Shown: positions 25,242 to 38,210 of the stretch, piece by piece
How the letters are laid out: every line of letters starts with the position of its first letter
How positions within the stretch are numbered: the first letter of the stretch is position 1
Source of the DNA: Scleropages formosus
Taxonomy: Eukaryota > Chordata > Actinopteri > Osteoglossiformes > Osteoglossidae
Length of the DNA: 64,000 nucleotides
Direction of reading: 5' to 3'
NCBI RefSeq assembly: GCF_900964775.1
Contig: NC_041806.1
Span: 39,389,638 to 39,453,637, forward strand
Made by a program: the position numbers and the translations under genes
Notes under the pieces: model-generated
What the model was told of the DNA's origin: nothing
The model's input: only the letters and a program-made list of their open reading frames with translations
The model's database searches: none

Positions 25242-25863
25242 ATAATATAACACATAATCTATACATATGTAACATACACCTTACATGTGATGAAGTGAAA
25301 TGAATAACCTGGATAAACTGTTACCAACTAACCATAATAGCTAAACTCAGCTTCGGCTGTGAATTAAAATGAGTGCCACATAAAAAGCAAATGAGTAACC
25401 CAGAAACTATTTAATAGATACATAGGACCAACTTGGCATGGTACTACTACCTTTTCTCCAAAAAATCCATTTACAAAAAATGTCTTTGAGATAAGTGAAA
25501 ATATGAAAAGCAAACATGAAAAAATATTCAAGTTAAAAAACCTAATCTAATATTTTCCATTTTATCACTTGTTTTATACATTCATACTTTTCTGTTTTGC
25601 TTTATTTCTATATTGATTAATCGTTTGATTTTTTTTTTTTAAATTTAGTGTCTTCAGCCTCCATAATCTTAGCACAAGGTTTTTAACATCTTACCCTGTG
25701 TATTATTGTATCATTCATAGAAATGTGACAAGTCAAGTGAAATGCCAGAAGTAAAGCAAAAATAACACAAAGCAAAAAAATCTAATAAAAACTCATTAAT
25801 AAATTACCTTTCAGTCTGGCCATAAATTTATTTTTTACATTAACTGCTAAAATTTCGATTTTT
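25242..25863. other. AT-rich intergenic DNA, no gene seen
   Basis: Low GC, no long frame, no recognisable repeat body. Confidence 0.5.
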
Positions 25864-26072
25864 TAAAATATTACTGGGGGTGCGGTGGGGCAGTGGGTTG
25901 GACCACGGTCCTGCTGTCCGGTGGGTCTGGGGTTCGAGTCCCGCTTAGGGTGCCTTGTGACGGACTGGCGTCCCGTCCTGGGTGTGTCCCCTTCCCCCTC
26001 CGGCCTTACGCCCTGTGTTGCCGGGTAGGCTCCGGTTCCCCGTGACCCCGTATGGGACAAGCGGTTCTGAAA

Positions 26073-26138
<66 letters not shown>

Positions 26139-26143
26139 TTACT
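25864..26143 (+). repeat. tRNA-derived SINE, family A, with 12-bp TSD and long (TG)n tail
   Basis: Copy at 25876-26131 with the exact duplication TAAAATATTACT at 25864-25875 and 26132-26143. The TG tail is about 57 bases, the longest in the window. Confidence 0.93.
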
Positions 26144-27890
26144 TTTATTTTCAATTTGTATAATGATTAATGAATACTTGTATTATTTTTCCCTGGCACT
26201 CCTGTCCTCAATACATAAACGCCTTATAAACCCAAGTATAATAACCTGAAAAAGCAGACTTAACTGAAGCTAAATTACTTTTTTGCTGGGTTTTTCTTCA
26301 TTAATGTTCACTGTTACTTTCAAATGCTGGATATATCACAATGACGATTTTTAGAAAACACAATAATGATTTTGATTTCTGCATATTAACAACTACTGAT
26401 CTCATGAAGGTTGATCATTCTGAACATTAAGCCTATCATAGCTTCCTAAACTCAGACTCTTCCTTACTGCTGATACCCACTCAACGCTGAGTTATGTCAT
26501 CCAGCAGTTGTAATCCTGTGTTCCTCATTGGTGTACCTTTTGCTGATAGACACATTTATAGATAAATAGCCTGTACAACAATCTGAAACAGTGATAAACT
26601 CTACAACTTGAAAGTTTGGGGTTAAGGTGGTTATTATTCATTATACAGAAATTAGAAGGGGAACCTCAAATCTGTGCCACTGTGCAGGCTTACAAAAGAC
26701 TGGCAGAAGGCATAGCGAGAACCTGGAAAACCCTAGAAGATTAGAGAAGCTGCAGTGTAAACAACCTATGCCCAGGATAGGTTGGCCTTGAAGGACAAAC
26801 AACCAAGAATAGTATTTCTAACTCCCACTGATTATTACACAGCCTGGATCAAATTCCCATAACACTTTAAACAAGGTAAATTGTTCACGACCTGAATAGT
26901 GGAGCAACAACTGATCAACTGCTAACAGCTTGCAGCACAGTGACCACATATTCCACTGGGCTAAAAGTCAAAATCTCTTTTGAAGTCCTGGATTCTAAAG
27001 ACAAGCACTATCAGACATAGCTTGAGGAATTCTATGTACAGGAGCTAATACATAAACTCAAAAATATCATAATCTACAATGTTGCCTATTTATTTGCAGT
27101 TAAACTTCTTTATTGTCCTGAGGCCAAAGAAAACATTGGTCCTTTTTGGTCCAGTTAAAGGCTGAATTCCACATATCCTGTAGCAAAACAGGTCTAAACA
27201 AAGTTAACCCAAAAATAAGACATAATCATACAGCAAAAAAATTAGTATGGAATATTTGTTTACTGTTTTGGCAGGTCAAGAACAGCACACTAGGGATTTT
27301 CTTGACATGTGTTCTGAGCAAACAGGATTACGTGTGTGTACGTGTGCGAGTATGCGTGCATGTGTCACCATGTCAAACCAGAAACTGGGAAGATCATAAA
27401 ACCACTCTCCTCAACAAAAGAAAGACCCCACTTTTATTGTTAAACTAAAATACCAGGGGAAAGAAAATTGAAAACTAAATCACAATTACAGCATTTCGAA
27501 CATTAAAGCAAAACAGAAATCAGTTCTGTGCATCACCATAACATATACTATAGTATATTCTGCATACTGCCTGAGACATACAGTAATTGATTTCATTCAG
27601 CCACTTGGAATCGCTGTCCATAACACGTATCTTAAAGCAGAGTCATGGCAGTGCAGGGCCTCTCCTGGAAGCATACAGCACTAGGCCAGTCAGGATACTT
27701 GCCCATCACAGGTAATTGTTTTCAATACTGTCATATACATGCGCTTATATAATGTATATTGTTTTTATTGTGGCTAGTTATTTTATTCAGCTGGAAATAT
27801 TCTTACAACTACAATAACTGGGAGTTGGTTTTAGTACTTGGGTGAGTTTCATGTCCTAAACAAAGTTAACTTTATACACCTGATAGAAAA
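26144..27890. other. Intergenic DNA upstream of PCARE, no gene seen
   Basis: AT-rich. Short frames on both strands lack recognisable domains. No repeat body was identified. Confidence 0.45.
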
Positions 27891-28385
27891 ACACACTGAT
27901 GCCATGCTAGCTATAAAAAGCCACCTGACACACAGGCCTGCTGATTACCTGAGGGAGCTTAAGATCTTACGTGGCTCTAAGTTTTTTTTTTAACTTGACC
28001 ATCTGTATGTGCAGGGAGAGAGGGGAGGAAATCTCAGATCCTCTTATCCTCTCAGCTGCACCTGCTCCTCCTGAGAGGAAGGATACTGCACTCCACCAGA
28101 CAGTGTAGACTGCCCAAACTCATTCCCTCAGAAAGAAGAAGAGGAATGCAAGAAGCGATACACAATAAAAGAAGACAAATATTTTGTGCTGTGGAGACAC
28201 AAGACTTATCAAACAAAAAATGACAGACGGAGCCTTCGTCTTCTTTCCTTCTCAGTCTTGTGGAGCCTTGAAGAATTCTACTGTTCACAACTGGTAAGGA
28301 CCTACAGCTGAACTACAAATACTTTGCCTGTTTATATAATTCAGGTGTTGCCACAGCGTGTTTTTGAATCTCAGTGCACGTAGAC
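27891..28385 (+). promoter_or_regulatory. Likely PCARE promoter and 5' UTR
   Basis: A TATA-like box (CTATAAAAAG) lies at about 27910-27919, with a CRX/OTX-like TGATTA near 27940, which would suit a photoreceptor gene. A possible non-coding donor (CTG|GTAAGG near 28292) and acceptor (ATTCAG near 28345) would leave an intron of only about 55 bp, so 5' UTR splicing is uncertain. Confidence 0.35.
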
Positions 28386-31300
28386 ATGGGTTGCTCTCCA
28401 TCGAAAGGCCACCTCAAAGGGGCCTCAGGACCCTTTGACAGTAGAGAGACTCTGTTGCCAGGAACCGAGGAGAAATGCAAGGAGTCTCTCTCTAAAAAAG
28501 GGGATGATGAATTACGTGAAAGCTCCTTAATTCAGACAGAAGCTGTACCAGGTAGCAAACAAATAAAACTGGCAGCTCAGCAAGAAAACTTCATATCCCT
28601 TCAGGAGAAAAGTCTTTCTTTGGCTGAAGTGACCCCTGGTGTAGTGGTGATCTCAGAAAAAATAGGGACACAGGAGGTTGACAGTGAATTGTTGTCTAAG
28701 CAGAGTGAAATACAGGCAGATCCCCTTGCAGATGAACAGCAAGGGAAGAGTGAGAGAGAGAAAACAAGAAAAAGTAAAGGAAGCAGACAGAGAGACAAAG
28801 AGAAAAATGTCACTTCAGTTCCATCAGAAGTAGACTTCCCCGACACCCTGACAAAAGTCCACCAAGGTGCCTATACATCTATTAATCCTACTGTATCGAA
28901 ATATGAAGCTCTGATAGATCTTCTGGACCAGACACGCCAGACCCACCTTGCACTCCAGCCCATGGCTGCCCTCATGGTGCTACGTTATGAGGAAGTCAAC
29001 CATGAATTAGAAGCGATAGCTGATGAAGGGGAGATGATGCTTAAGGAATATGAAGACTACTTAGCTTGGGCCCAACCTGGCTCTTCAGAGCCCCTGGACC
29101 TGTTACAGCAGATGGTTCAATACATGTCTACAAATATGAAGCTGGTAAGTGACTCCACAGGCAGCCTGGGAGACTTTGCCCTAGAGGAGGCTGTAAACCA
29201 CTTTGCCTCCTTGTCTGCACTGTTGAACGAAAGACTAAAAGCCAAGCGAGTGGCAGAGCAGCGGCTGGTACAGGTGCTAGCTCGTGTCAAGGTAACAGCC
29301 TTGCACAAGAGGCATGGTCCTGAGGACTCGTCCCTGTACAGTGAGGACAGTGGCATTGGGGCAGAGAGTGAATCACTGGCTGGGTCTGAAAGATTCCAGC
29401 GCCACAGAGAGAGCTGTCAGTCCAATGGCTGTGAGTTAAACAGCTGCGACTCCAGCAACATCAGAGTCAAACGGACAGTTCTCCCTGGTAATAATGAAGC
29501 CATGGGAAAACAGGAGGGAACAGAACATGAACCCAAACGTCCTCAGACAGCAACTCCCACAGGGATCAGTGTAAGGGCATCAGTGGTAAGAGTGAATCGA
29601 CGGTCACGTTCTGTAGAGTCCGTGGGTGGACAAGTAGAGGACCACACACGACTGGAGCTTAAGAGGAATCAGGAGGACCTGACTAAAAGACTGAAGAGAA
29701 TGTCTAAGTTTGGGACAGAAGATACTGATGTCAAATTGTCTCCAACCTTCAGTCAATCAAAGGCAGAAGGTGAAGAATTTCAGGATGCATCACCTTCAAC
29801 CCATGATTCACAACTCTTTTCCCAACAGAGAATCCTTACCAGACCTTGCTTAAGACGACATTCCTCTGGAGAGCTGCAAGTGGGTAGGAAAGAGGAAGGG
29901 ACTGAGGAAGATGAAAAGAAAAAATTAGGCAGAGGAGTCTTGAGGGTTGCCCCACCACCAAACCCCTCGCCACTGTCAGTACCAATAACCCCAAAACTGC
30001 ATGGGAGTAGGAATTCAGTCAAAAGGCTAATTAACACTTTCAGCTGTAAGGCAAATGGCAGTCAGAACCAGGATCTTAGCCAAACCCCTGCCCAACTCCA
30101 AAGGGCCAGGAACTGTGGCATTACCTTTAAACGGGCAGAGAGAAATGCAGAAATGGTCAACCCTAATGATGGCAACACTAACAATACTGAGGTGAATTTT
30201 AAGACTTCCAACAGGTTTGAGGACCTGGATGTGGACACCCTTCCACCCCCTCCACCAGAAGTTTTAATGGACAATTCATTTGAGGACCCTAGTGGTAAGG
30301 GTATGACTGGCATAACAAAAAGGGGCCGTGCTGCCCTACATCAGAGAAGCATCATCTCCCAGCGCCTCCGGTCCTCTGTGCATACAATGACAGTGCTGCC
30401 TAATCGTGCCAGCATACATTGCGGATCTCTCACCGTTTCCTCTGCACACTCAGGCCCACAGGAAGGGCACCAGATTGAGCATGAGGGGACACAAGATCCT
30501 GAGCCAGACCCTGAAATGGAGGAAGCTGCCTCTCTCTACCGACAAGCTCGCAAGATCATACATTTGCGTGATTCCATTGAATCCCCCACAAAGAAGCCAC
30601 AAGTTAGCACAGAACCCAGGAAACCCTCACCAATAAGAGCTGGGGTAGGGAATAGACAGGGAAGTATTGGAATATCGGAAATGGGAAGTGCAAGTGCTGG
30701 TGCAGGCATCCAACCAGCAACTACCACAGCAGCTTCAGGACCATGCATGCTTCCCAGTCCCCCAGACATCAGCAACCTGGTCACAGCCAAAGATGAAGTC
30801 TCTTCCTCTTGCAAACTTCCCTTGCTGCCACCAGGTCAAGGGGGGCTTGTTAGCCATACCAGTTCCCAGTGCAGAGCCCCTAGTCTACCTGTACATAAGC
30901 AGACACAGGAGGAGAGCAGCGAAGACAGAAGGATCCAAGGTCCATCTCAATCCATCGGCGAAACTCGGCCCACGTTCAGTCTGTCCTTGACCTCACCATC
31001 TGAAATCCGACGGGGCCTCGAAACCTGGACTCCCTGTAGTAGCTCAGTGCTACCACGGCCTTGGGGAGAGTCCTCGCACACCAGGCTTCCAGTTTCTATA
31101 CGGAGCCCGCAGCCCTTCATACGACACAACCAGACAAGCCTCAGCCAGCTACCTAAGACATCCTTCCCACCCAGTACCATTATGACCAAGATCCAGAGTA
31201 CTGAGCCTGCCATCAGCCTGCCACGGTAAGAGAGACCATTTCAGCGATGTAAAGGGACAGAGTTATGAAATTTAAAGCCCCTTTAAACAAGTAAGACATC

Positions 31301-32812
31301 TAAACATGGGCTTCTAAAAGTGACTAGTAGCTACATCATACAATCTGTTGCTTGGCTTCAGTATCTCTTTTCAGCCTGTCAGACTATATGTCTGGATTGG
31401 CTAAACTTCCTGTCAGTATGCTATGACCTTTTAAAAACATGACCAGAAGAGGTGTGTGTTCAGATAACAGTTAAACCAAACAGTTTTTTTGACCAAAGCA
31501 TAAGTTTTCATCAGTCCTAGCAGTTCATGCAGTAAAATGCAAGCATATTAATAACCCCTTTTGAAAACTGTGTGGCACAGCAGATGTGACTGAAATAAAC
31601 CCATCTGCGATGTCAGTAACATTAACATTTATGAGTGATCTGTGAATTTTCAACAAAGAAGGGGTCAGGCAGTCATGAGGAAAGAGGATCAGGGAGGCAT
31701 AATGTATTTCAATCTATACTTTAAAAATGCTTGACACATTTCTACGCCATTGTTATTTTGAACTGATAACCCTTGTGTTATACTGTACAGTACCTTCACA
31801 AGATATCAGATATTAAATGTTTTTTAACAGAGCTTATCCAAAATGCTCAAAATAGAAAACAACATTAAGTATATCTGAATTCTGCTCAGCATAATGACAA
31901 AAAATGCTGTACATTCCTCCAGACAGGCATGCAACAAAACCTGAACAGGTAACTTTTGAACCTGAGGTTCAGAATCAATAAATGTATCAGAGGTATGTCC
32001 AGATGACTTGGTATGCAGGCCTATTCTTTCACTAACTCTCATTGATTCCCACCTACATATCATAAACACAAGACTAAAGATTTTTTCTAAATTAAATAAA
32101 ATGCACTACTAGTTAACTAGTTACCAACTATCTCCTTAATCAATTATCAACTTGGATTACAGCTCTAGGGTAGCTGGTAGTGTAGTAGTTGGAGCTGCTG
32201 TCTTTGGGCCAAAAGGTTGCAGGTTTAAATCCCAGCTGTAGTACCCTTGAGTCAGGTATTTGCCCTAAATTGCTCCAGTAAAATTATCCGACTCTATTAA
32301 TGGGTATATAATCATAAGTTGTTTTGGAGATATTTGAAGAAATTTTCTGGTATTGCAGTGCAACTGCCATACAATGTTTGAACTATAAACAAATATTTTA
32401 CACAGTGGGGAAATGTACAGAACACGTTCACCGGAGAAAGTGACAGAATAAATGTCCAAATAAAGGACAGCTGTAATAACCACCATTCCTGTGCAACACT
32501 GGTTCATCACACCAGAGACAAAGAGACTAACAGGTCTCTAATCTCCCCAAGATTATTCTTCTCTGACCTGCAGCTCATGTATCTCTTGCTGCACCCTGGG
32601 GCTCCCCAACGTGACCCATTTAACTAATCTGTGTCATGCGTCTCTTTCCGCCCGCCGATAGGCTGGAGGACAGACCAATCAGAGAAGAAGAAGTGTCTGA
32701 CAACCAACCGGATGTCAGCAACAGAAATAGTGCACTTCCAGAGCAGTGCATTGTGGGTCAGACCATAGGCTGTGAAAGTGAGGTGTGTGATAGAGACTCA
32801 GTAGGATTATAG
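28386..32812 (+). CDS. pcare: Photoreceptor cilium actin regulator (C2orf71 homologue), two exons
   Basis: PCARE acts at the photoreceptor connecting cilium, where it recruits WASF3 and drives actin-dependent formation of outer-segment discs. Exon 1 is 28386-31225 and exon 2 is 32662-32812, as in the two-exon human gene; together they encode 996 residues (human about 1288). I chose the ATG at 28386 because it gives MGCSPSK, the family's N-terminal myristoylation/palmitoylation signal; the frame has an ATG-less extension upstream. Conserved blocks: VDFPDTLTKVHQGAYTSINP at about 148-167, LYSEDSGIGAESES at about 318-331, SVKRLINTFS at about 543, LPPPPPEVLMDNSFEDP at about 617, and SLYRQARKII near 715. 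The Pro/Ser-rich C-terminal half is shorter than in mammals. WDR43 upstream is also its neighbour on human 2p23. Confidence 0.95.
32166..32330 (+). repeat. tRNA-derived SINE, family B, in the PCARE intron
   Basis: Head GGTAGTGTAGTAGTTGGAGC, B-box region GGTTGCAGGTTTAAATCC, middle ATTGCTCCAGTAAAATTATCC; the tail is decayed. Confidence 0.75.
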
Positions 32813-34639
32813 ATTAGTGGGCCTCTATAATTTATAGAGTTTTTCTTTTTTGTGTGTGTGTGTGTTTGCCCATGAAGAGAAGCCTAATTTCAAGGAATTC
32901 TCTTTAGTCACAATTTGTCTAGCAGTACTGAAATTAAATGTTTGTATTAAAAACATATTTAAAAACATACTGTAACAAATACGAAAAACAGAAAAACTGA
33001 AAAGCTATGTAAGCAACCTTGATTTTAGAATATTTGTTTTCAGGAAATTTCAGTGACATGATCATAGACTCAAAAATAATTTTGTAAAGTTAATACAAAA
33101 ATAAATCATGTTTAGCGATGAAGTTGCAGATTTATGAATTTCAAAATGACATGTCATATAACTGCACAGTACTGGAACGTAATCCAGAATTAATAGTACA
33201 TTATCATGTAAACTTTTTTTCAACTCAGCTTGTTTCTTAAGTGTTTATATGTGTGTGCTTTGTGTTTTCTTTATGTATTTTTTACAAATTCTGAATAAAA
33301 GGTAACATGTACTCTTCACAGCACTCTAGTAAGGCCTGATCTCCTTTGGTACTATTCTGTAGCCACTTTATTATTGCATTTTTAATTGCAGAGGGAAATT
33401 CAGTTGGTTGCAGGAGTATACAATGTACGATACACACACTCACATGTAAAGTAACCATATATGTATTAGTGTTATTGTTCCCTTTGACTTTGGTCATGCC
33501 TACTCTATAGTACCCTGTTAGCTCCCATTGTAGCTACCTGAGAACTGCCTTAGTTTTTGGATCAGTGCTTTGGATTTGTTGAAGAAAGTACTCTTGGATC
33601 CAACTTCATTGTCCAGTGTCCTTACAACACTGATTTTGAAATGGAAGGTTCTAGAAAAAGACTCAGGTCCACAGTCCCTTGGACACATAACACAATAACT
33701 TTGCAGTTTTTCTGAGCGGTGGACCTACACTTCAGGCACTGACAGTCTAAACTCTCTGGAACGCTGTTAGTTGCTTTGAAAACTCACATATAAAACTGCT
33801 GCCAAACTGTCAGGCCTGTTTTATATCGGACACAGACCGCAAATTAGCGGTTAACCACATGTGGTCCACCTTTGCAGGTGCAATTGTAATTGCGGTTTAG
33901 TTACTCCAAAGTTAAGCTTCTTTTTCACCTGGCCTTCCACTTATTTTGTGCACCTCCTGTAACACCTGTTATTAAATGTTGCACTAAATACAAACGTCCA
34001 TTTAAACCCTACATTAACATAACTAAGCAATAGCTGTACAGGTTTTAGCGGTTAGAGATGCTGCCTCCAAGGTTGCAGGTTTGAGCCCCACCTGTGGCTG
34101 TAGTACCTGAGCAAGGTACTTACCATAAAGTAGTCTACTAAAAGTTACCGAGCTGTGTAAATGGGTACCTAATTGTAACCTTAACATCGTAAGGCGCTTC
34201 AGAGAAAAATATCAGCTCAATGAATAAACGTGAACGATTCCTCGTTTAGAAAATGATTTAGCAGCGCCATCTTACGGCCGCAAACTATTACTGCACCCCG
34301 CTCCGAGTATCCTGGACGTTGTTCCTGGTTTTTGGACTTCTGGGTGTGCACGGAGGCATTTTTGCCATTACAGCTTTTAAAGAATTATTCTTAATCAGGA
34401 ACTCTTGTAGGAACGACCTTCATTAATGCCCGCTAACCAGTGAGTTGTTTAAAACATGCCTGAATCATAGTTTTGTTATCAGTTACACACACACGCGTAG
34501 AGAGATTCGTGTGGTTTTTTTAAATCGAAAGTCTTCCCGAGGGAGTGAACTGGGGAAGGACCTATATCCCCCCACCCCGACACACATATATACACACACA
34601 AGAGCTGGAGCGCACTTATAGCTGCTGTTTGTCCGCACC
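32813..34639 (+). other. PCARE 3' UTR, intergenic DNA and GLO1 promoter
   Basis: A polyadenylation signal AATAAA lies at 33294-33299. A family B SINE is at about 34036-34232. Just upstream of GLO1, 34260-34639 is richer in CpG and holds the GLO1 5' UTR. No other gene is seen. Confidence 0.5.
34036..34232 (+). repeat. tRNA-derived SINE, family B
   Basis: Head TTTTAGCGGTTAGAGATGC, B-box region GGTTGCAGGTTTGAGCCCC, middle GAGCAAGGTACTTACC, tail ATATCAGCTCAATGAATAAACG. Confidence 0.8.
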
Positions 34640-35020
34640 ATGAGCGAACAGGGACTGTCGGACGAGGCTGCGGCCGCCGCTGCAGATAAAGAAGCGAATC
34701 CCATCACCAAGGTAAGCGATTTCACAACAAAACTTCTTAGATTTCCTGCATTTCTGTGTTCCTGCTTCACTAGGAAATAACCGTCATACAGCCTCAGGGC
34801 TGTAAGTAACAACTCTGGTCAGGGAGTGAGAGAATCAAGAATAAATTCGAGTGAAGGGAGTTATTAAATACAAAAAAAAAATTGGGGACAAATAAGATTT
34901 TTTTTTTTGCGGGGGGCACTTTCCCCCCCAGAACTGTATTACATTTTTAAAAGCACATGATTTTCATTGGCTGCGTAGATGAGCCTTTTTCCCAGGAAAG
35001 TGTGTACATTAACTTCTTTC

Positions 35021-35054
<34 letters not shown>

Positions 35055-38000
35055 GTAAACAGCTAGCATGATTCTGGAGGTATGTGTACCGAATAATACC
35101 TGTAATAATACCCTGTATACCGTCGCGTCAGTCTCCATTTCATTCATACTCTGGCACGGGGATGTGTGGAAAAGTGTTCACATTTCTAGGCGTAGTTGCT
35201 AATGGTTCATTGCAGAATTCATGGCTGGCTTGCAAATCGGTGGTGTGAAAGTCTGTAGTGCGGATGTTTGTGGGGTGAGGAAGTGCTACGTTAGTTAGGG
35301 TCACTTCCCAGTTACACATCAAAGTGTTTTCCAAATGAATAAATGTAAATATCGCCACCCTGGTTAAGTGTAGTACAGTAGAGAGCAGTAGGGCTTCAGT
35401 TCTTCACATTACAAGTTTGTACCCTTAGTACGACACCACCTGTAGCCCCAGTAGACACCCAGCTTATTGACTGTCATACCCCCCCCCCCCCACTGTACTA
35501 AACTTCTCCGCTCACAACAAAGCTCTGTGTCCAGCTTTAGTCCTCTGCTCAGCATCTCTACCCACAGGAAAGACTAACCAGGTAGGCTTACATATTAAGA
35601 ATAAAGCATGATTGTGAAATATGAGCGTGTGATTTATCATATGCAAAAGAAGCCGTAAAGAAAGATTTGCTTTATTCTGTGTATCAAATTCTTGCTACAA
35701 CAAGACAATCATCATTTTCTGGTCATTGGCTACGCTGCTTTGTGTGGGTGTACTTTTTACTGGACTTATCAGCTGATGCATCTCCATGTTTTCGTGTCAA
35801 ACTAGTTTATGACAGCAAGTCTGGAACACCCTTATCCCTTTCAGTGAGCCCTGCGGTCTGTGTGTGTGCATGTGTGTGGGTGTGTTACAGGACTACATGC
35901 TGCAGCAGACTATGCTCAGGGTAAAAGACCCAGTGAAATCTCTGGACTTCTACACCCGTGTCTTGGGCATGACGTGAGTCACACCACATCCCCCTCCTTT
36001 ACTCTCACGCATAACCAGGTCAACCTGGACGAGGGTACTGGCATTATTTTTGAAAAATCAGATCATTATTCAATAAGATAATTTGCTCTTCTCGGTCTTT
36101 ACCGTTTTCTTTTCTCAGGTTTGATTCTCTCCTTGCTGTGACTTCGTCTATCTTTCTGTCTGTCCATCAGGTTGCTTCAGAAAATCGATTTTCCGTCCAT
36201 GAGGTTCACACATTATTTCCTGGGCTACGAGGACAAGGAGGAGATCCCCAAGGATTTGAAAGAGAGAACAGCTTGGACCTTCTCCCGCAGAGCCACCGTT
36301 GAGCTCACGCAGTCAGTACCGTGCAGTAGAGAGCAGCTCAATCAGTGCCCTGGCAGCAAAGTGCACCACTGTCATTACCTTGCAATATATACAGTTTTTT
36401 TTTTTTTTTAAATTTTTCTATTTTAATTTCTTAATTTATATTATTTTACATTTTTATTTTCATCATTCATTCATTCATTTTGCTGACCGTTTTCTCCAAA
36501 AACAACTTTCAATGTTTGCTAAATTGCTTACAATAATTTATGGAGTTATATAGCTAGGCAGTTTTTATAATAGCAATTCATGTTCTAGAACCGGGGGCGC
36601 GGTGGCGCAGTGGCGCAGTGGGTTGGACCGGGTCCTGCTCTCCGGTGGGTCTGTGGTTCGAGTCCCGCTTGGGGTGCCTTGCGACGGACTGGCGTCCCGT
36701 CCTGGGTGTGTCCCCTCCCCCTCCGGCCTTACGCCCTGTGTTGCCGGGTAGGCTCCTGTTCCCCCGCGACCCCGTATGGGACAAGCGGTTCTGAAAATGT
36801 GTGTGTGTGTGTGTTCTAGAACCTGGACCCTTTTATTGCAAGGCAAAGGCTCTACCCACTAATCCCCTCAGTACACTCTAGTCAATACCCTGAATTTTGC
36901 ACTGCTGAGGATTGTGTGCAATAGAGTGTAACACACTTTGTACACTGGTGCGACAATGCTAAGTGGTACCTGGGTGTTACTTTAATAAACTACGCAACAC
37001 AACCAGAAGCCTCATCTGAGCTCTCACAGAGGATTATATTTCATCATGTCCCACAGTGTTTCAGCTTCTTATTTAGTATTCTAGGGGGAAAATTGTGTTT
37101 TGTGTGATCTTTTTACCTGATGTTTATGTTAATCTGTGAGCTGATCGAAGCTGGAATGTTTATCTCCACCTCTCATCTCCTTTCGCAGTAACTGGGGCTC
37201 GGAGGCCGACGAAACTCAGGCATACCACAATGGAAACTCGGAGCCCCGTGGTTTTGGTACATCCTGCTGTGCTTTCTCTGACATTCATTTTAGCAGTCGG
37301 TGACTTCCTGCCTGACTCATTTATTATGCTCATATTCACACGAGTTTTGGCCACAGCTAAGTATTTCAGGGTAGGGTAACTGCTGTTGCGGTATTTGCAA
37401 CCAGGTTATTTGGGTGTGATTGCACACAAGGCTGTGGAATGTCACGGACTTGCCTAACTGAAAGTAGTAGGTGTTAAGCAGTGTAATATGTTATCATGTG
37501 TGTTGTTTTCCATGAAAAATACATTATTTCCTATGAACTATACTCTAGTACAATTCTTTTGGGGGAATCGGACACAGATGGAACATCCACCTCTGGTTGT
37601 GCGAGACGTATCATTTTGCAACGTGTCCCTTGTCTGTTTTCGAACCTTGTAAATTGCTTCACCCTGTAGGACATATAGGCATTGCAGTGCCTGACATGGA
37701 TGCTGCCTGCAAGATGTTTCAACAGCAGGGAGTCATATTTGTCAAGAAGCCAGATGAAGGTGAGAAAACTTAGTCTTGCTATCTTTAGGTCAAAATTCTT
37801 TAGACATCGTGACACCTTTTTTGATGAGTAGGAAAATCCAAATAACTTGTTCTTATAGTTTTTTTTATTTTTTATTTTTTAAATGTGACACTAAATGACT
37901 GGTCTTTTGATAACCAAATACAGTATCAGAATTGCAGCTTGGTGCAATTTTACAGTGTGGATTCTTTAGAAAAGATAACATCACAGTAGCCAAAGCAAAG

Positions 38001-38210
38001 CTTGTATAACTTATGGGTGTGTATGAAACACATGACATCTGACAGCATTTTGAAAATTCCCATATGGTTGTTGCTTCTTTACTTACAGTAATTCTCATAT
38101 GGCTTTCAACTGTCTCAGGTAAAATCAAGGGGATAATCTTCATACAGGATCCTGATGGATACTGGATTGAAATCCTAAACCCAAATGCAATGGTCTCCAT
38201 CATGAACTAG
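34640..38210 (+). CDS. glo1: Glyoxalase I (lactoylglutathione lyase), six exons
   Basis: Cytosolic Zn enzyme that turns the methylglyoxal-glutathione hemithioacetal into S-D-lactoylglutathione, the first step of the glyoxalase pathway. Exons: 34640-34711, 35891-35973, 36171-36311, 37189-37256, 37670-37759, 38119-38210. All junctions are GT/AG with matching phases, and they encode 181 residues (human 184). The four expected metal ligands are present: Gln30 (QQTMLRV), Glu96 (ATVELTH), His123 (FGHIGIAV) and Glu169 (YWIEILNP). The start [11 protein letters not shown] aligns with the human N terminus. The first intron holds an (ATA)n microsatellite at about 35020-35052, and intron 3 holds a young SINE. 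A plausible polyadenylation signal is AATAAA at 38690-38695. Confidence 0.97.
36581..36823 (+). repeat. tRNA-derived SINE, family A, with 12-bp TSD, in GLO1 intron 3
   Basis: Copy at 36593-36811 with the exact duplication TGTTCTAGAACC at 36581-36592 and 36812-36823. It has the same doubled A-box region (GGCGCAGTGGCGCAGTGGG) as the copy at 18084. Confidence 0.93.
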